DNA of 64,000 nt, from positions 3,348,001-3,412,000 of the forward strand of contig OX337228.1 of NCBI GenBank assembly GCA_946965045.2, written 5' to 3'. Positions 10,001 through 20,448 of this stretch are shown one piece after another; the stretch's first letter is position 1, and the number at the start of each line of letters is the position of its first letter. Under the pieces are notes generated by a model. That model was not told where the DNA came from. It saw nothing but the letters and a program-made list of their open reading frames with translations, and ran no database searches. The translations under genes and the position numbers were made by a program. This stretch comes from Epithemia pelagica (taxonomy: Eukaryota; Bacillariophyta; Bacillariophyceae; Surirellales; Surirellaceae).

Positions 10001-12498
10001 GGGAGGTTGCAGGAGCCAACGGCGAAGTCTGGCAGCTCTCGTGTGAGAAACGCTCTGGGTGTGTTTCGTACTAGCTTTTGAACTCTGTGGCTGCGTTCGT
10101 CTGTTTTCGGCGGCACTTAAGCTAAAGCCATTTATGCCTGTTCGTTTTGAAAGTCTATAAACACTCTGGTCCTCATTTGAACTTGAACTTCGCCCATGAT
10201 TCAATCCGTGATCTATCGGGAGCCCGACGAATCTATTCACAATGACATTCATCATTACTGATCGAAGAGATGAGGAACTCGGGACCATGGCCACATTTGT
10301 TATTTTTGAGCGAATGTCCGCATCCGTTGATCGTTGACGAATCTGGGACGGTGGATAGAAGATAGGTGGAAGGCCAACCTCCAATTCGGCATTTGATGGT
10401 GTGGGAGACTTCAAAACAAGATTCATTGTGGGTGAATTCTCTGTGTGATCGGAATCAATATCCCACACAAGTCCTCCGTGAAGCACACGGGACGCTGCAG
10501 CCTGCCCTTGAGCGTTCACAATAGGAAACGATACGCTTTCGTTCAAACCCCCAGCAATTTCTAACGTCGTGCCATTGTGTCTACTATCGCGGGGCCTAGC
10601 AACCGTGTCCGGCGCCACAGCGACTATGGTATCGCATCCCGTAGATGCTGTGGAACCTTGGAGTGCCACAACCCACTGTCCTTCTCTATAGAACGAGGCA
10701 TCGACGCCTGAAGTCTTGGTTCTCAAAACTCGTGGAACCATTCCACCCAAAAGATCAGCGGACCACGATGAAGGAGCTACAGGGTCAACCGAATTGGATT
10801 CAAGCACTGGAGGAGGTGACCGGATGTGGCAGAGCGTGAGCTTGTTTCCAAAAGAGCGAGATCGACTGCCATTGGTCAGTGATATGGATCCACTACTTAA
10901 AGCCGATGAAGATAGAGCAGAGAAGTAAAGGCGAAGGCCGCCCCCAGTGACCACCATGAGTGTCAAACGAGCAGATTCTTCCAGCGGAATCACGTGCAAT
11001 CCAACAGGGGTAACCATGGGATGGGCGTCCGAACGTTTCTGACCATTTTGTCGACCAGAACTGTTTCGTTGCCAATCCGCTTGCTTCAGAATGTCGCGAG
11101 CTCCTTCCATGCCCCCAACACCAGCCTGTGCCCCTGATCCACCTCCGGGGAAATGAATAAAGCCGATAGTCGAAGAGCTACTGTTTGGTGGAAACATTTG
11201 ACCTCTTGAAACCGCTTCAAGGTAAACTCGTGCAGTTCTAGGAACATCGCAAACCGCGACACAAGATGCAGTGTTCGGCTGGCCGACGTCAAAAACTGAC
11301 ACCCAACCCTTCTCGCTAAGTGTGTAGAGAATACGTCGCTGGTTATCAACTTTCAATTGAACAAGGCGACCTCCATTCTGGGAGGTAGGGCCACCAAAAA
11401 CCATGGAAGACACGCGACGAACCACGTTGGGGACAAGAGATGTCACAACAGATGACGCCTGCGTTGTTCTGTTCAGTTTACGGCATTTTCGAGGACCAAG
11501 GTCAGAGGACATGGTCGCAGAATCTAGTGAGCGCTTTCCCAATTTCCAAAAGACTTCAGAAACACTGGGCAAAGCAGAGGGATCAACAACAACATCAGGT
11601 ATGTTTTTTGTTCCGTCATAAAACTGATCAAGCTGAGACTCTATGGACTTTCCATTTGTGAAGCCACTAAAATAATCACCATCCAAGGAAAGGTCTTCAT
11701 AGACCATCTCGTGCACACAGCCGTCATCGCCACCCAGAAAAACTCGTCCATCTTCGGTGCCCACGACACATGTCATGCGGATAAGGTCCGTCGGCGATAA
11801 GAAGGACGTAGGAATCATGGTCAAATAACCGTCAATGCGAGCCAAAGCCAACAACATCACTTCCTCAGGCGTGGTCAACACCAAACACCACTCCACGATG
11901 TCCTTGAACACTCCTATGAGCAGCCAACGTAAAATATGGAAAACGATTTGAGGAAGTGATAATTTGCATCTTCGTGGATCTTGTCACAGAAAAACTGGAA
12001 ATCCTTACCTTGTTTCGGTTTGACCAGAGCGACTGTTAGAATTGGTTGTTTGCGAGGATTCTCAAAGCACTGAATTTTCCCCTGAGAGGGGTCTTCGGAG
12101 GAGAACAAGAAGAGCCTCTCGTCAACCGTCATCCATGCCATTGAAACAGGAAGCAACAGCCCCATGAAAGAACATGTCTTTACCTGGTTCAATGCATCTG
12201 TCAGCATTGGCGGCAGTGGGAGTGACTGCCGATGTTTCAAGGATATCGTTGGTAGCGACAAAGCATGCTCTGATACAGAGGATGGTGATACAATAGTTGC
12301 AGCAGAACTTCGATCACGTGGCAACGACATATTTGATTTGAAGTATAGATGCGAATTTTCGCTCGATTGTGTCAGGCGTCGGTAAAGATCGGCATCTGGT
12401 GCATTCTCATCGTCGCGCAACGCTTGAAGGATTGCCTTCCCTGCCCATTGCAAAGGTCGATAATCGTCTTTCCAGAAGTCCTCCATACTTTGTGCCAT
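7082..12498 (-). CDS. NUP155: Nuclear pore scaffold nucleoporin, Nup155/Nup170 type
   Basis: Two exons (12498-12009 and 11913-7082) separated by a 95-bp intron with GTAAGG donor and CTCATAG acceptor; splicing gives about 1,773 aa. Across the junction the protein reads VALVKPKQ-GVFKDIVEWCLVL, followed by TPEEVMLLAL. This matches the family's N-terminal beta-propeller signature, in which a Gly-Val-Phe segment is followed by a hydrophobic helix and a TP-(E/V)E-(I/V) turn. Further N-terminal landmarks are LPPMLTDAL, AWMTVDERLFLF and EDGRVFLGGDDGCVHEMVYE; the C-terminal half is alpha-solenoid. The length is somewhat above the ~1,390 aa of animal Nup155. The protein belongs to the inner ring of the nuclear pore complex. 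The start is the ATG of MAQSMEDFW; the continuous frame before it uses no ATG. It is divergent from coronin. Confidence 0.9.
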
Positions 12499-13170
12499 GA
12501 ACACAACAGAGATTGTTTAATTTTCAACTCGAGTTGAGATCGCAGCAACTGCCAATATCCCAAGTCCCAAGCTCGTCCCACAACAGCTTCCGCTGCTGCA
12601 CCTCGACCCTCGACCTGTCGCCGCTCTGTCTCTCAGTCGCCAAAGAGTCACGATTGCTCAAATCCCGAAGAACGCGAGCCATGCCAGCGCGATGTAGAGG
12701 ACCGTCCGTACTTCATCTCTCCCTAGCGCTCCAAATTCGTGAATGAGAGCAGATTTACATTCCTATTACCATAGAATAAAGAAAAAGAGGCGAGTCACGA
12801 AAGATCATGACTCACTGTCCGCCTGGGATTTCAAGCTAGCTAGCTTGCTAGAGGGAGAGAAGCTACCGTAGTAGCTCAGTCCGTTGGAAGTCCGAACCCA
12901 AGCGAGATCTACTCCGTAAAATCAACCTTTTCCTATCTCAAATCCAACTCACAATAGATCGAGTTTGTGACCGAGCAATTGTGGGGGAATGACCGTAGCC
13001 GCAGCACCCATTGGCCAACCCGAAACCCGACACATAACAACTTTGGACCGCAATCATTATAAGATTGGCACTGAGAAGGAGATTGGTGAATTCGAGTTCC
13101 CGTTGCATTCTGCAGGACAATTTATCTCACGTGTTCACCATCGAAGTGTCTTTAAGCGCACCAAACAATC
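12499..13170. other. Divergent promoter region between nucleoporin and coronin genes
   Basis: About 670 bp with no convincing frame. It contains a GCTA-repeat palindrome at 12834-12851 (AGCTAGCTAGCTTGCTAG) and a spaced inverted repeat GAGTCA/TGACTC at 12792-12813, resembling a bZIP-type site. Functional assignment is speculative. Confidence 0.3.
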
Positions 13171-14714
13171 ATGAGTGGGTTCAAGATCCGCACATCGAAG
13201 TACCGTCACGTTTTCTGTGATCAACCGAAGCCCGAGGTGAGATGTATTCTTGTATCCCGTCTGATGCGCTTGGGGAAGGACCCAGTGTGTTGCATTCGAA
13301 TCTAGATGTTGTGAAAGGTCGAATCATAGAGAAACAACTAGACTCTACCACCTTTTGCTATCCTCAGTTTTCATAAAACGTTCTCAGCCTCACGTTTTCT
13401 CACTTGCTGTCTCGATAGGAAACATGGACCGAATTCCGACTTTCGACTGTAACAGGTGACCAACAATACATCAAGGCATCGGCCAAGTATTTCACAATCG
13501 GTCTCCAGGGTGGAGGTGGTCCAATAATGGTTGGTCGTTTGGATCGTCCTGGTCGATTTGAAGCGGGTAACTCTCCCTTTGTTTCCGGTCACGCTGGAGT
13601 TATTATCGATGTCGATTGGAATCCTTTCAATGACAGCATGTTTGCGAGTGCATCGGAAGACACAAGAATTAAAATCTGGCAAGTTCCCGATGACTGGGAG
13701 CCCACTGATGAAAAGGGTAATGCGAAGAAGGGAGAAGAACTCAAGGAATCTCTTGCCGACCTGGAGGGTCACCGGAAGAAGGTCACGCTCCTGCGTTACA
13801 ACCCCACGGCTGCCAATACACTGATGAGTACTTCGGGTGACTACACAGTTAAGATTTGGGATGTTGAGAGTACTACCCCAGTGGTATCTTATGGTGATAT
13901 TCCAAATCTTGTTCATGACATTGTGTGGGATTTCAAAGGTGACCAATGTGCTTTTAGTTGCAAGGATAAAAAGCTTCGTTTGGTGGATCCTAGAACAGGC
14001 GGACTTACGTCCTCCATCGATTCTGTACATGATGGCGCGAAATCTGTCAAGATGGTGTACATCACCGACACAAAAATGGTGACATTCGGTGCCTCGAAAC
14101 AGTCAAGCAGAGAACTTAAGGTTTGGGATTTGAAGAACACATCCAAGTCTCTTCACACGGAGACTATCGATACGGCTGCGGGAGCGTTGATTCCCCTGTA
14201 CGACTCAGATACATCCGTTCTTTACTTGTGTGGGAAGGGAGATGGAGTTGTACGACTCTATGAGTACGAAGACAAGTCTCCCTTTATCTTTAAGCTCAAT
14301 GACGGATTCCGTAGTAACATTCCCGGAAAAGGTTATTGCATGGTCCCCAAACGCGGCCTAAATATCATGCAACATGAAACCGCTCGGATTCTTAAGGTCA
14401 CAAATGGCCAGGGTATTCACCCTCTGACGTTCTCCGTTCCCCGAAAATCTGATGCATTCCAGGATGACATTTTCCCCGACACGGCTGCCCCCATCCCTGC
14501 TCACAGTCACTCAGAATGGATGGGTGGAAGCTCGAAGCCTCCTGTCACGATGTCGCTTGATCCCAAGAAGGGAGGTGCGGCGGCGGGTGCGTCGAAGGCA
14601 TCTTCCAAGACTTCGTTCAAGACGGTTGCTTCAGTCTCCAGAGAGCTTGAACAAGCCAAAGCTCGCATCAAAAAATTGGAAGGCTTGTTGAAATCCAACG
14701 GGATTGCGTATTAA
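13171..14714 (+). CDS. Coronin, WD40 actin-binding protein
   Basis: Two exons: 13171-13236 encodes MSGFKIRTSKYRHVFCDQPK plus two residues, then a 182-bp intron (13237-13418, GTGAGA...CGATAG), then 13419-14714. The joined frame gives 453 aa, the usual length for short coronins. Exon 1 carries the family N-terminal basic signature (SKYRHVF), essential for actin binding in characterised members. WD repeats follow, including GHAGVIIDVDWNPFND with SEDTRIKIWQVPDD, and GDYTVKIWDV, with the coronin-typical DGVVRLYEYED late in the propeller. The last ~30 residues (RELEQAKARIKKLEGLLKS) form a short coiled coil for oligomerisation. Coronins organise cortical F-actin and the Arp2/3 complex in the cytoplasm. 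Without the short first exon, the protein would lack its basic signature. Confidence 0.92.
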
Positions 14715-15522
14715 TCGAATGCAGAGGGATTTGTCGTGTCGGAATGCCGATTGTATCTGTGCCTCTCAATCGGCAGAAATAAAAAAGTTGAAAGAATTAC
14801 CGTAAAACAAAGATATAGCTTGATTGCTTCGTATTCAACCAATGTCGAAAAGGGAGAAAGAAGACATTTGTACGGACTTACTCCTAGGAGTAGTTTCATT
14901 TGTTAAATTGAACTATAGACTCCCTTAACTAACTGGCCAAAAAAGTCGGTTTGTTAATAGCGCAGCTCACGAAATAACCTGTTCAACGAAGCCCGAGAGC
15001 AAGAGGTGAATGAATAGGCAAGCAAGAGGTGAAAGAGCCTCATTCTTCGATGTGGTCCGTCGGCCTAATCAACATCTCTGGATTCGACGACTTGTCAAGT
15101 TCGTGACGTGAGATGGCTAGCTAGCCACCTCTGTTGCGTCCGTCCTTAGCTTGTCTGATAGAATTTGCTCGAGACTCAAGGACTCGGAAAGATCAGGCCG
15201 ACGTCGCAAGGAACCGCCTAACGTGTAGATACAACAAAAGCTGTAAAGGATATGCTTAAAATGACACTCACCGGGATGGGTACGACAAGAGGTCTCAGTA
15301 CTCAACGTCTAAGATGACGATCTACCACCTCGACTACTACTCCTACAATTGGTAGCATCCCCACTATTGTACAACGAGCCAAGTCAACAGCTGCAGCACG
15401 CACGACGTACCAACCACCAACCTTTTTCGGTCGCTGGAAACACGTCCTTCATTTTTTTTCTCACACTTTTCTCTATCTGCCCTATGAAACAACTGCAAAA
15501 AGCTCAAAGTTAATCCACCGTC
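14715..15522. other. Intergenic region
   Basis: About 800 bp between two plus-strand genes. I see no gene. A 13-bp direct repeat AGCAAGAGGTGAA occurs at 14999-15011 and 15021-15033, and a GCTAGC palindrome lies at about 15117-15122. The stretch from 15420 is T-rich just upstream of the hydrolase start. Confidence 0.3.
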
Positions 15523-16620
15523 ATGTCGATTCTGTTTCTCTTGTCATTGCTAATCTTCAGAGCGACAGCATTACTCCAATCGAGACCGAGTGGTCGATCA
15601 AGGTTTATAGCCGCAGTATCACGGTTGCGTCGCTTCTCTCAATCCACTTCCTCCGTTCCTGTCGCCGATTTCACTCCAACCACCGCTTCGAAGCCTGCAA
15701 CGAAGCAGCGTGTTGTGTTGTTGGTATGCCCTGCACAATTCTGCGTCCCCAACGATTACAATGTTCTCTTCGAGAACCTTCAAGAGATAAGCGATTCTTT
15801 ATCAGTTCAAGTGCAAGGGAGTTCTAGAACTGTACCGCTCAGTCGGACTGATTGGATAAAGGTCGCCCGACAGCTTCCAACACAAGCCTTCTTGGAAGCG
15901 CGGTTGGACGTCAAAGAAACTTTGGATTGGTATTTCGAGGCAATCGAAGAAGGTTTGTCACAGATATTTGCGGAGGAAGGAGAGGATGTGAACGTGTGTT
16001 TTGTTGGTCATTCCATTGGCGGATGGGTCGCAAGGGCCTACTTGGGTGGGCTGAGTCAGTCATCCTCTGCAGTTCACCAATTGGCGCTGGAAAGATGCTC
16101 TTCACTGATCACTTTGGGCACGCCTCACTTGTCTCCGGAAACTGCCTTGGTCGACCAAACACGAGGTCTTCTTCGTGCCGTTGGTGAAGCGCCCTCTTGT
16201 AGTCCTCAAGCTTTGAAGGACGACTTCGGAATTTTAACAACCTGTGTATGCAGCAATGGAATTCGAGGTGTTTTGTCCTCCGACAGGAATGCTGGTCGAT
16301 TTAATGTTCTGGAGCCTCTTATTGCTACTAGTTCTTATTTGCCCCTCACTGGGAAATGGGGTCTATCCGGAAAAGAGGAAGAGTCCGTTTCGGGGGATGG
16401 AATTGTTCCATCTTCGTTGTCTTTCTTGGAGTTCCCAGCCCATCGAGTTCTTTTAGAAAAATGTCTCAAAACAGGAGAAGCGATTCGTCATTCTCATGTG
16501 GTTCCAACGCCATGGAATCTTTTGGACGGGACATCACCATCGATTAAACTGCCGGAAGACGAGTTCCCGTCGTATGTTTCATCCGGTGTTGTTGAGCAGT
16601 GGGCAACCAGCATTCGATGA
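15523..16620 (+). CDS. Alpha/beta-hydrolase (lipase-like), possibly plastid-targeted
   Basis: 365 aa, single exon. The nucleophile elbow GHSIGG places Ser164; GDGIVP supplies a candidate acid Asp293, and His324 or His326 in RHSHVVPTPWNL completes a plausible triad. LITLGTPH after the elbow is typical of PGAP1/lipase-like members. The N-terminus is a hydrophobic signal-like segment (residues 1-16) followed by ATA-LLQSRPSGRSRF, which is basic and Ser-rich. In diatoms a signal peptide followed by an ASAF-like site and such a transit region directs proteins into the complex plastid; here the +1 residue would be Leu rather than the strongest Phe, so targeting is possible, not certain. The substrate is unknown; a lipid ester is the conservative guess. 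Confidence 0.75.
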   Translation: MSILFLLSLLIFRATALLQSRPSGRSRFIAAVSRLRRFSQSTSSVPVADFTPTTASKPATKQRVVLLVCPAQFCVPNDYNVLFENLQEISDSLSVQVQGSSRTVPLSRTDWIKVARQLPTQAFLEARLDVKETLDWYFEAIEEGLSQIFAEEGEDVNVCFVGHSIGGWVARAYLGGLSQSSSAVHQLALERCSSLITLGTPHLSPETALVDQTRGLLRAVGEAPSCSPQALKDDFGILTTCVCSNGIRGVLSSDRNAGRFNVLEPLIATSSYLPLTGKWGLSGKEEESVSGDGIVPSSLSFLEFPAHRVLLEKCLKTGEAIRHSHVVPTPWNLLDGTSPSIKLPEDEFPSYVSSGVVEQWATSIR

Positions 16621-16764
16621 TTCTGGTGCATGAAAACTAGAGATCTCACACCCCGAGTGATACGTGGACTCAAGGAAAGTCTAAGGTACGACTAAGCACT
16701 AGCAGATTTATTTTCATCAACACTTGAACGTTCACATCACAGCTGCGGGTTTACGAAAGTAAAC

Positions 16765-18156
16765 CTAGCCTTCAAATCGCAATAGTTCAACGTCCCGAGT
16801 TTGAAGGTTCAACAAAACCGCCTCGCCTGAATCGGAAAACATCGGCAAACAAACAAGCCTACAAAATTGATTAGAAGAACCAACCTGAACCTTTTGGGTC
16901 TCAAAGACGGAGCAGTTTCCTGCGACGAAAACATGAGGACACTTCATAAGGACCATCGGATCGGAGAGTGCGTGAGGAACAGTAGGCACAGAGGCTGGGC
17001 CAGTGGGACAGATATGTGCGAATTCAAGATGGCGTCGCAATAGTTCCAGTTCAGTCAACTGGGCATACCGTTCATCATTTTCATGGTCTTGGTGGCGCAT
17101 GAGAATGTGCTTTTGCATATCTCTTACATTCAGTCCATCGGTGGCGATGACTTGGCAGCTTTGGTGACTCGAGTCATACGGATTGGGTGATCTATTGACC
17201 ATACCAAAGTTGGTCGATTGTAGAATAAGACTTGAATGGATTGGTCGCTGAGGCCAGTTTGCCGTCGTCGGGTCATGATCTCCTGGCAGCATGTCAACTG
17301 CAACGCCGGCTCCAGCCGTGGCCTGGAAAAGAAATGCATCCAAGTCCAGCAGGGCATTCGTCTTGGACGAGGGATCGTTGTTCTCGTTCTGGGCAATCAA
17401 ACCACCACATATGACCATGCCAGAGACATGACGGGCGGCATGGTGCGACAAGCGTCCTTCAAGAAAATTGAGCAACATATCTCGCTTCAAATCGGGTTGG
17501 GATGAGGTCCCAAACTGGAGACCAGAAACAAGAAGAAGAAAAGAAGGCCTCTCGTCCTGATTGGTCTGGGGAGGCGATACTAGTAGATCAGGCGGACGAA
17601 GAGATGGAAGAATGACTCGTTCGACCAGTAACACACCACCCCTTGATACTTGTCCTAGTACTCCGACGACGACACCCGTACAGTAAGAATGAGTGTCTTC
17701 TTTCGATGATTTTGAAAACTGAAGCGCCACTCGGCCGCTCTCATCTTCGAGATACAACACATCAGAAGCTCGACATTCTGTTCCCTTAACAAGCGGCTCA
17801 CCAGGAGTTTTGCTGTTGGGAGAGGGCTCCTTTACAAGCGTTCCAACCACAAAGGATCTGACTTCATCGTTGAGTTCCAAAAGTCGTTCCACTTCCTTGA
17901 CTTCGCCCATATCCCCTTGTTTACAAACTTCTTTAAATGCATTTTGGCAGTGTGGGGCCAGTTGCACGAGACGTTGGTGATAAACATGAGAGTACTGGCG
18001 CTGGTACGGATGTACTTCTGTTTTTCGATCGGCCGATCCCGCTTGATTCGAGGGCGGTATCAAAGCTGTTTGAAACCTTTGCCACTGTGGGCTAGACGCT
18101 CTTGGAGGGCGTCGCCAGACAATGCTATCGGAGTATCTTGTAACAGAAACCGTCAT
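16765..18156 (-). CDS. POLD2: DNA polymerase delta regulatory subunit 2
   Basis: 463 aa from the ATG of MTVSVTRYSD, close to the ~469 aa of the human protein; an in-frame upstream extension to 18423 is rejected because it has no family similarity. The N-terminal OB-fold region contains VRSFVVGTLVKE and the strand LYLEDESGRVALQF. The C-terminal phosphoesterase-like domain has FLLLVSGLQFG and the family landmark LPGDHDPTTANWPQRPIH, with the metal-binding residues of the ancestral phosphatase substituted, as is normal for this inactive subunit. A late CPHVFVAGN motif is also characteristic. It holds together the replicative polymerase delta (catalytic POLD1 with POLD3) in the nucleus. It is divergent from the phosphatase-GNAT gene across ~420 bp. 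Confidence 0.92.
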   Translation of the reverse strand: MTVSVTRYSDSIVWRRPPRASSPQWQRFQTALIPPSNQAGSADRKTEVHPYQRQYSHVYHQRLVQLAPHCQNAFKEVCKQGDMGEVKEVERLLELNDEVRSFVVGTLVKEPSPNSKTPGEPLVKGTECRASDVLYLEDESGRVALQFSKSSKEDTHSYCTGVVVGVLGQVSRGGVLLVERVILPSLRPPDLLVSPPQTNQDERPSFLLLVSGLQFGTSSQPDLKRDMLLNFLEGRLSHHAARHVSGMVICGGLIAQNENNDPSSKTNALLDLDAFLFQATAGAGVAVDMLPGDHDPTTANWPQRPIHSSLILQSTNFGMVNRSPNPYDSSHQSCQVIATDGLNVRDMQKHILMRHQDHENDERYAQLTELELLRRHLEFAHICPTGPASVPTVPHALSDPMVLMKCPHVFVAGNCSVFETQKVQVGSSNQFCRLVCLPMFSDSGEAVLLNLQTRDVELLRFEG

Positions 18157-18578
18157 TTTCAATGCATCATTGATCTGCCGTCGCTCTTGGTGGACTTTGA
18201 CCTTGACTGATTGGAGAGAAAGGAAATACCAATTCCAACGAGCAATGAGATTGTTGTCGTAGACTTGCGACTTGCGCCACGCGCATGGCGGACAATCAAC
18301 ACGAGGCCTGCGCGTGGGGGAAATCTCCCGCCAAGAAGCTGATGCGCGCATTGTCGAATCCCGAATCCCCACATCGCTGACGACTGAAGACTGACTGTGA
18401 TGACTCACACAAGACGCACACAAAAATGAACAAGGCGTTCGCTACATCGAGATCAATCGCGAGTTGACTGACAAACAACAAAGGAAAACCAAACGACCTT
18501 ACCATCGCAAGTCCAAAGTCAAGAGGACGCATAACTTTACAGCAGCTACTCATCAAATCTCAATCGGACAACCTGGCC

Positions 18579-20330
18579 ATGGCAGAGACATCAAATAATG
18601 ACGATTTCACGGATGAACGCAAAACGACGGAGTCGGAGGGTACGGTGCGTCCATCTATTGCCGTGAAACTTATTCGACACGCCGAATCGGCAAACAATAC
18701 GTAAGTTCGTTCGATCAACAGGGAGTGTCTCCGTCAAGAGTTGTTACGTGTTACATTGGATCTTTACCAGAAACACTTACTTAAGCTCCAAGGTGTGTCG
18801 TGCGTGAACTGTTCTATCGCATCTTTTGCTGACTTTCTTGTTGACTTTGAATAATGATCTTCTTTCTGCTTTTCTCGTTTTCACCTGACCTGAAACAGAA
18901 TGTACAGGGACGCGAGGTATATATATAGAGGGGGAACACCTGAGTTTGATGAAGCTGGATGGAATGAATATGTGGACAAACACCGTTCTGCTGATCCTCA
19001 TATATCTGATGTTGGTAGGGAACAGGCGGAGAACTTGGCAAACCTGTTGGTGCCTCACCTTTCCAATCAAGCATCACAACCCGTGCGAGTGGTCGTTTCA
19101 CCCATGTGTCGCACACTTGAAACCATTCGACCGACATTGCATGGGTTGGCAAAAGCGGGTGCACCAGCGTCAGTCCTTGTCAATGCTTTTTACCACGAAT
19201 CAGAGGGTTGCCATACAAAGGACAAGTCTGAGGAAGGTATGAACCCAGCACGGATACGGACTGTTTTGGATAGTTCTTATCAGGATGGAGATTCGAAGAT
19301 TGGTTCCTCGAACCTGTCTTCCTCTGTTGACTTCGTCGGATTTCCAAGCGACGGTGACCGTGGATGGTATTATGGTTCTGAAGGGGCGGAAACGCGTGTA
19401 GCCTCGGAAGAGCGAGCGGCCAAGTTTTACCTGTGGCTTCTGGAATATCTGGATGAACAATTGCGATCTCGAGGAGATGATGTTCATCAAGACGTCTTTG
19501 ATGCTGGAGTTTCTGTTCCCGGTGAGGAGGATGAGGATGAACACGACAAATTAGCTCATCGAAAGCGGAAACGAAGAACATGTCTCCTCATAGGACACGG
19601 TGACTTCATGTCGCTGGTTCTGAAGAGGATCGTTTCAGGATTTGGTCACTTTGTCGAGCAAAAGGGGTACCCACATAGATCCGCTTTCGTTCACTTCAAC
19701 ACAGGTATAACCGAACTGGAATACTTTGGTGCTGGTCGATTTCTTCTCATGGGGCAAAATCTTACTCCTCATCTCAGAGAGTCTGATCACTCGTCGTTGC
19801 GTACAGGCGGGAGTCTGAAAGATGGCTGGTCGTACCTCATACCAACTGAACCCCTGAGCTCAGAAGTAAAGGTAGCGTTTGATGATGAGCTTGACGAACA
19901 CGTTCTCGAACAGACGCAAGCCTTGAAAGCCTTGTATCTAAGAAGCGAATCCTTCCCTCCAGGAACTGGTGATTTGTCATTAGAAGTTGAAGAACAGAAA
20001 TCAAAGAACGTTGACGCAACTTCCTCTGGTGGCGTGAAACACTTCATTGTTCACCGCGGCCTTCGCGTTGTTGGTTGTGCAACTTATGTTGAAGAATCAG
20101 GGCTTCTGACAGATGTAGCGATTCGACCTTCAGCTGGCCCCAATGTATTGGAGACTCTTCTTCAATCTGTTAAGGCCCATACACAGTCAACGGGCAGGTC
20201 CGGCAGTTTTCTGGTCGTTCCTCGACCAGGAGAGAGCAATAAGGTGCTTTTTGAACGATTGGGATTCAAAATGGTTGACGAGGACGGTGGGAAAGCAGAT
20301 ACTAGCCCTATGATGGAAATGAAGCACTAG
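18579..20330 (+). CDS. Histidine phosphatase (PGAM-like) fused to a GNAT-like domain
   Basis: Two exons, 18579-18700 and 18899-20330, with a 198-bp intron (GTAAGT...CAG) in phase 2; joined length about 517 aa. The exon junction lies inside the catalytic signature: exon 1 ends with LIRHAESANN, supplying the phospho-accepting His34, and exon 2 continues MYRDARYIYRGG. SPMCRTLETIRPTL provides the substrate-pocket Arg, and LLIGHGDF the second catalytic His (about residue 274). Acidic and basic inserts separate the conserved blocks. The last ~100 residues (HFIVHRGLRVVGCATYV, then LLTDVAIRPSAGP, LLQSV, LFERLGFKMV) look like a GNAT acyltransferase core with motif A and the closing ERLGF strand. Substrate unknown; a metabolite phosphatase with acyl-CoA-dependent partner activity is conceivable (inference). 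Confidence 0.78.
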
Positions 20331-20448
20331 AACCCATATTACAACAATTAGAGAATACATGTTTGATGGAAATGTTCACTACATCTGTCTTGATTTTTCG
20401 TATCATTCGACGATCAAGATCAGTGATTATTGGTTACCTGCAAATCAA

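Noticed and set aside
13371-14030. 219-codon minus-strand frame inside the coronin gene
   Set aside because: Antisense shadow of a well-supported WD40 gene; no family features of its own.
18157-18423. N-terminal extension of POLD2
   Set aside because: Open and ATG-initiated but unlike the family; starting at 18156 gives the normal length.
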